A stretch of DNA of 64,000 nt from assembly GCA_964393615.1 (NCBI GenBank), contig CAYMUR010000005.1, forward strand, positions 1 through 64,000, read 5' to 3'. Numbering within the stretch: the stretch's first letter is position 1; every line of letters begins with the position of its first letter. The stretch is from CAYMUR01 sp964393615. Lineage in GTDB: Bacteria > Planctomycetota > Planctomycetia > Pirellulales > Pirellulaceae. A program made the position numbers and the translations under genes. Under the pieces are notes generated by a model. That model saw nothing but the letters and a program-made list of their open reading frames with translations, did no database searches and was not told where the DNA came from. Of this stretch, positions 62,455-64,000 are shown in pieces.

Positions 62455-63258
62455 ATGAGCGTACAAACACTTTATACTGCGGCAACCGGAATGGAGTCAC
62501 TTGAGACGAAGCTGGATGTGATCGCTAATAATCTGGCAAACGTCAATACAGTTGGATTTAAGAAAGATCGGGCGAATTTTGAGGAGTTGTTTTATCGTAA
62601 TGACGTTTTGCCGGGCACAGAGACGCAGGGTCAATTAACCGCAAATGGAATTTCTACAGGCTTGGGAACTCGCGTGTCGAGCGTTCAGTCGAACTTTGGG
62701 CAAGGAGCCTTTCAGTTGACCAACGGTCAGCTTGATTTGGCGATTGAAGGCAGAGGATTTTTTCCTGTTTTCGATCCAGCGACTGGAGAAACGTTTTACA
62801 CCCGTGCGGGGAATTTTTCTTTGAACGCCAACGGCGAGGTTGTGATGGGATCAGCTACAGTTGGCCGAATGCTTGATCCTCGAATTACGATACCAGAAGA
62901 CACAAAGGACATCGTGATCAGTCCTGATGGTAACGTATCAGTGCGGGCAGGTGACGTACAACAATTGCAACAGCTGGGGCAGATTCAAATCGCTACGTTT
63001 GCAAATCCGGATGGTCTTCTGAAACTGGGCGACAATTTGTTTGCACAAACCGAGGCCTCCAATACCGTCGAATTGGGTACACCTGGTCAGCAAGGATTTG
63101 GAGCGTTACGACAGAATGTGTTAGAGGCCTCGAACGTTGAGCCGGTGCAAGAGCTCATTGACCTGATTACAACTCAGAGGGCTTTTGAACTGAATTCGCA
63201 GACGGTTCAAGCCGGAGACCAAATTCTTGAATTAGTAGCGAACCTGCGACGGTTCTAA
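62455..63258 (+). CDS. flgG: Flagellar distal rod protein FlgG
   Basis: This 267-residue distal rod protein opens with SVQTLYTAATGMESLETKLDVIANNLANVNTVGFKKDRANFEELFY, contains QLDLAIEGRGFFPVFDPATGETFYTRAGNFSLN, and ends VEPVQELIDLITTQRAFELNSQTVQAGDQILELVANLRR, the conserved C-terminal helix. The stretch FEELFYRN is the FlgG-specific segment that distinguishes it from other rod proteins. ATG 62455 follows AAGGT. flgA begins about 150 bases downstream in the same direction. Confidence 0.94.
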   Translation: MSVQTLYTAATGMESLETKLDVIANNLANVNTVGFKKDRANFEELFYRNDVLPGTETQGQLTANGISTGLGTRVSSVQSNFGQGAFQLTNGQLDLAIEGRGFFPVFDPATGETFYTRAGNFSLNANGEVVMGSATVGRMLDPRITIPEDTKDIVISPDGNVSVRAGDVQQLQQLGQIQIATFANPDGLLKLGDNLFAQTEASNTVELGTPGQQGFGALRQNVLEASNVEPVQELIDLITTQRAFELNSQTVQAGDQILELVANLRRF

Positions 63259-63409
63259 ACGGTGACCTCATGCATTTGTTTGCTCAAAAATCTGGTGGTG
63301 GAGGATTTGAATAGATTGCTTTTTGTAGCTGAGGCGATAAATGCGGCCAAGAACTTTTTAGTGATTCACGGAAAACGACATTTAAAAGCAAGGTGATGGT
63401 TAAAGAACA

Positions 63410-64000
63410 ATGAGATACCGAGTTCTGTGGGTTTCTGGAATGGCATTGCTGTATGTAGCGCATATGTCTGCTGCTGCAGAAATTCATTTGAAACGAAAAT
63501 GTGAATGCAGGGGAACCGTGGTGAGACTAGGAGACGTGGCAACCATTCGTTCTCGTGACCGACAAGAGGTTGCTTTGCTTTCTAAAGTTGAATTGATGGA
63601 GGTACCTACAGGCCACCAGCCACGGACTGTAACACATTATGAAATCAGAGATATTCTGGAGAAACACGGATTTGATTTTCGTCGTTTTCGTTTATCGGGA
63701 TCTAGCCGTGTTCAACTAACGTCGGCTGATGTGACAGTGTCGGAACGGAAACCGAAACAAACACAAGTACGACGCAGACAATTTTCCCGGAGGGATCAAT
63801 CGGAACGTAATCGTATGGTTTCGAGGGTGTACGCTAACCGTACCTTGCGGCGGGGCGACGTGATTCGAGCGGGGGACGTTAGCGAACACGAAGTCGAGGA
63901 ATATAAAACAAAAGATGGCGACTGTAGCAGTGTTTCTCTTGTAATGGGACTGGAAGTACTGCGAACGATTCCACGCGATACCGCTGTTTCGGCAGTGGCT
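63410..64000 (+). CDS. flgA: Flagellar P-ring chaperone FlgA, truncated by the window end
   Basis: The frame opens at ATG 63410 and is still open at the last base, giving 197 residues of the N-terminal part. A signal peptide is visible (hydrophobic segment near residues 6-20, cleavage near MSAAA), then RGTVVRLGDVATIRSRD, a basic middle segment rich in Arg and Gln (residues about 115-145), and a SAF domain opening ANRTLRRGDVIRAGDV. FlgA assists assembly of the FlgI ring in the periplasm. The order flgF-flgG-flgA suggests that flgH and flgI follow beyond the window. Confidence 0.88.
   Translation, partial: MRYRVLWVSGMALLYVAHMSAAAEIHLKRKCECRGTVVRLGDVATIRSRDRQEVALLSKVELMEVPTGHQPRTVTHYEIRDILEKHGFDFRRFRLSGSSRVQLTSADVTVSERKPKQTQVRRRQFSRRDQSERNRMVSRVYANRTLRRGDVIRAGDVSEHEVEEYKTKDGDCSSVSLVMGLEVLRTIPRDTAVSAVA

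Overview
The window looks like part of a Planctomycetota (Pirellulales-like) chromosome. This is an inference from several traits. The secreted subtilase begins with a LEPR-XLL-type planctomycete N-terminal motif. The complex I subunits carry long lineage-specific hydrophilic insertions. There is a large scattered exopolysaccharide (EPS) locus with a TPR/O-antigen-ligase protein, a PrkA-YeaH-SpoVR set, HemQ, CsrA and flagellar rod genes. No 16S rRNA is present, so the placement rests on proteins alone. I see no transposase, integrase, phage gene or CRISPR array. One 100-N assembly gap lies at 34324-34423.

Layout. (1) 1-450: the 5' part of a tRNA-Glu and csrA, both on the minus strand. (2) 1.4-14.1 kb: a respiratory complex I operon in the order nuoI, a DUF2203 gene, nuoA, C, D, H, J, K, L, M, N. 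nuoB and the NADH module (nuoE, F, G) are not in the window. (3) 14.1-18.7 kb: housekeeping genes, namely a helical hypothetical, TatD, a peroxiredoxin-like protein and LeuC/LeuD. (4) 18.8-47.3 kb: the EPS locus. It holds a polyprenyl-phosphate sugar transferase, three GT4 and one GT2 glycosyltransferases, a flippase, two O-antigen-ligase/polymerase-type proteins, a NodU-type carbamoyltransferase and a nucleotide-sugar epimerase. It also holds a Wza-type export lipoprotein, a Wzc-type tyrosine kinase, a CpsB-type phosphatase, three tandem paralogous secreted proteins with an invariant TAPP motif, an HECTH metalloprotease and a repeat-rich subtilase. (5) 47.8-53.9 kb: FabH-like synthase, YqgE, a phosphatase, a DegT aminotransferase, a degenerate Nudix protein and a UVR-motif protein. 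(6) 54.3-59.5 kb: prkA, yeaH, a 66-residue protein and spoVR. (7) 59.7-61.3 kb: a hypothetical and hemQ. (8) 61.5-64.0 kb: a sigma-54-type promoter candidate followed by flgF, flgG and the start of flgA, which runs off the window.

How the genes fit together. The EPS genes cover lipid-linked sugar initiation, glycosyl addition, flipping, polymerisation or ligation, export (Wza/Wzc) and control of the kinase by CpsB. Two patterns are not explained by standard families. First, six proteins of this locus, and none elsewhere in the window, end in Ala-Ala; five of the six have Arg or Lys just before it, written with different codons. Second, three adjacent small secreted, tail-anchored proteins share an Arg-x-Trp...TAPP...LLV...Arg-Gly signature directly upstream of wza-wzc. 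These are my best candidates for undescribed biology.
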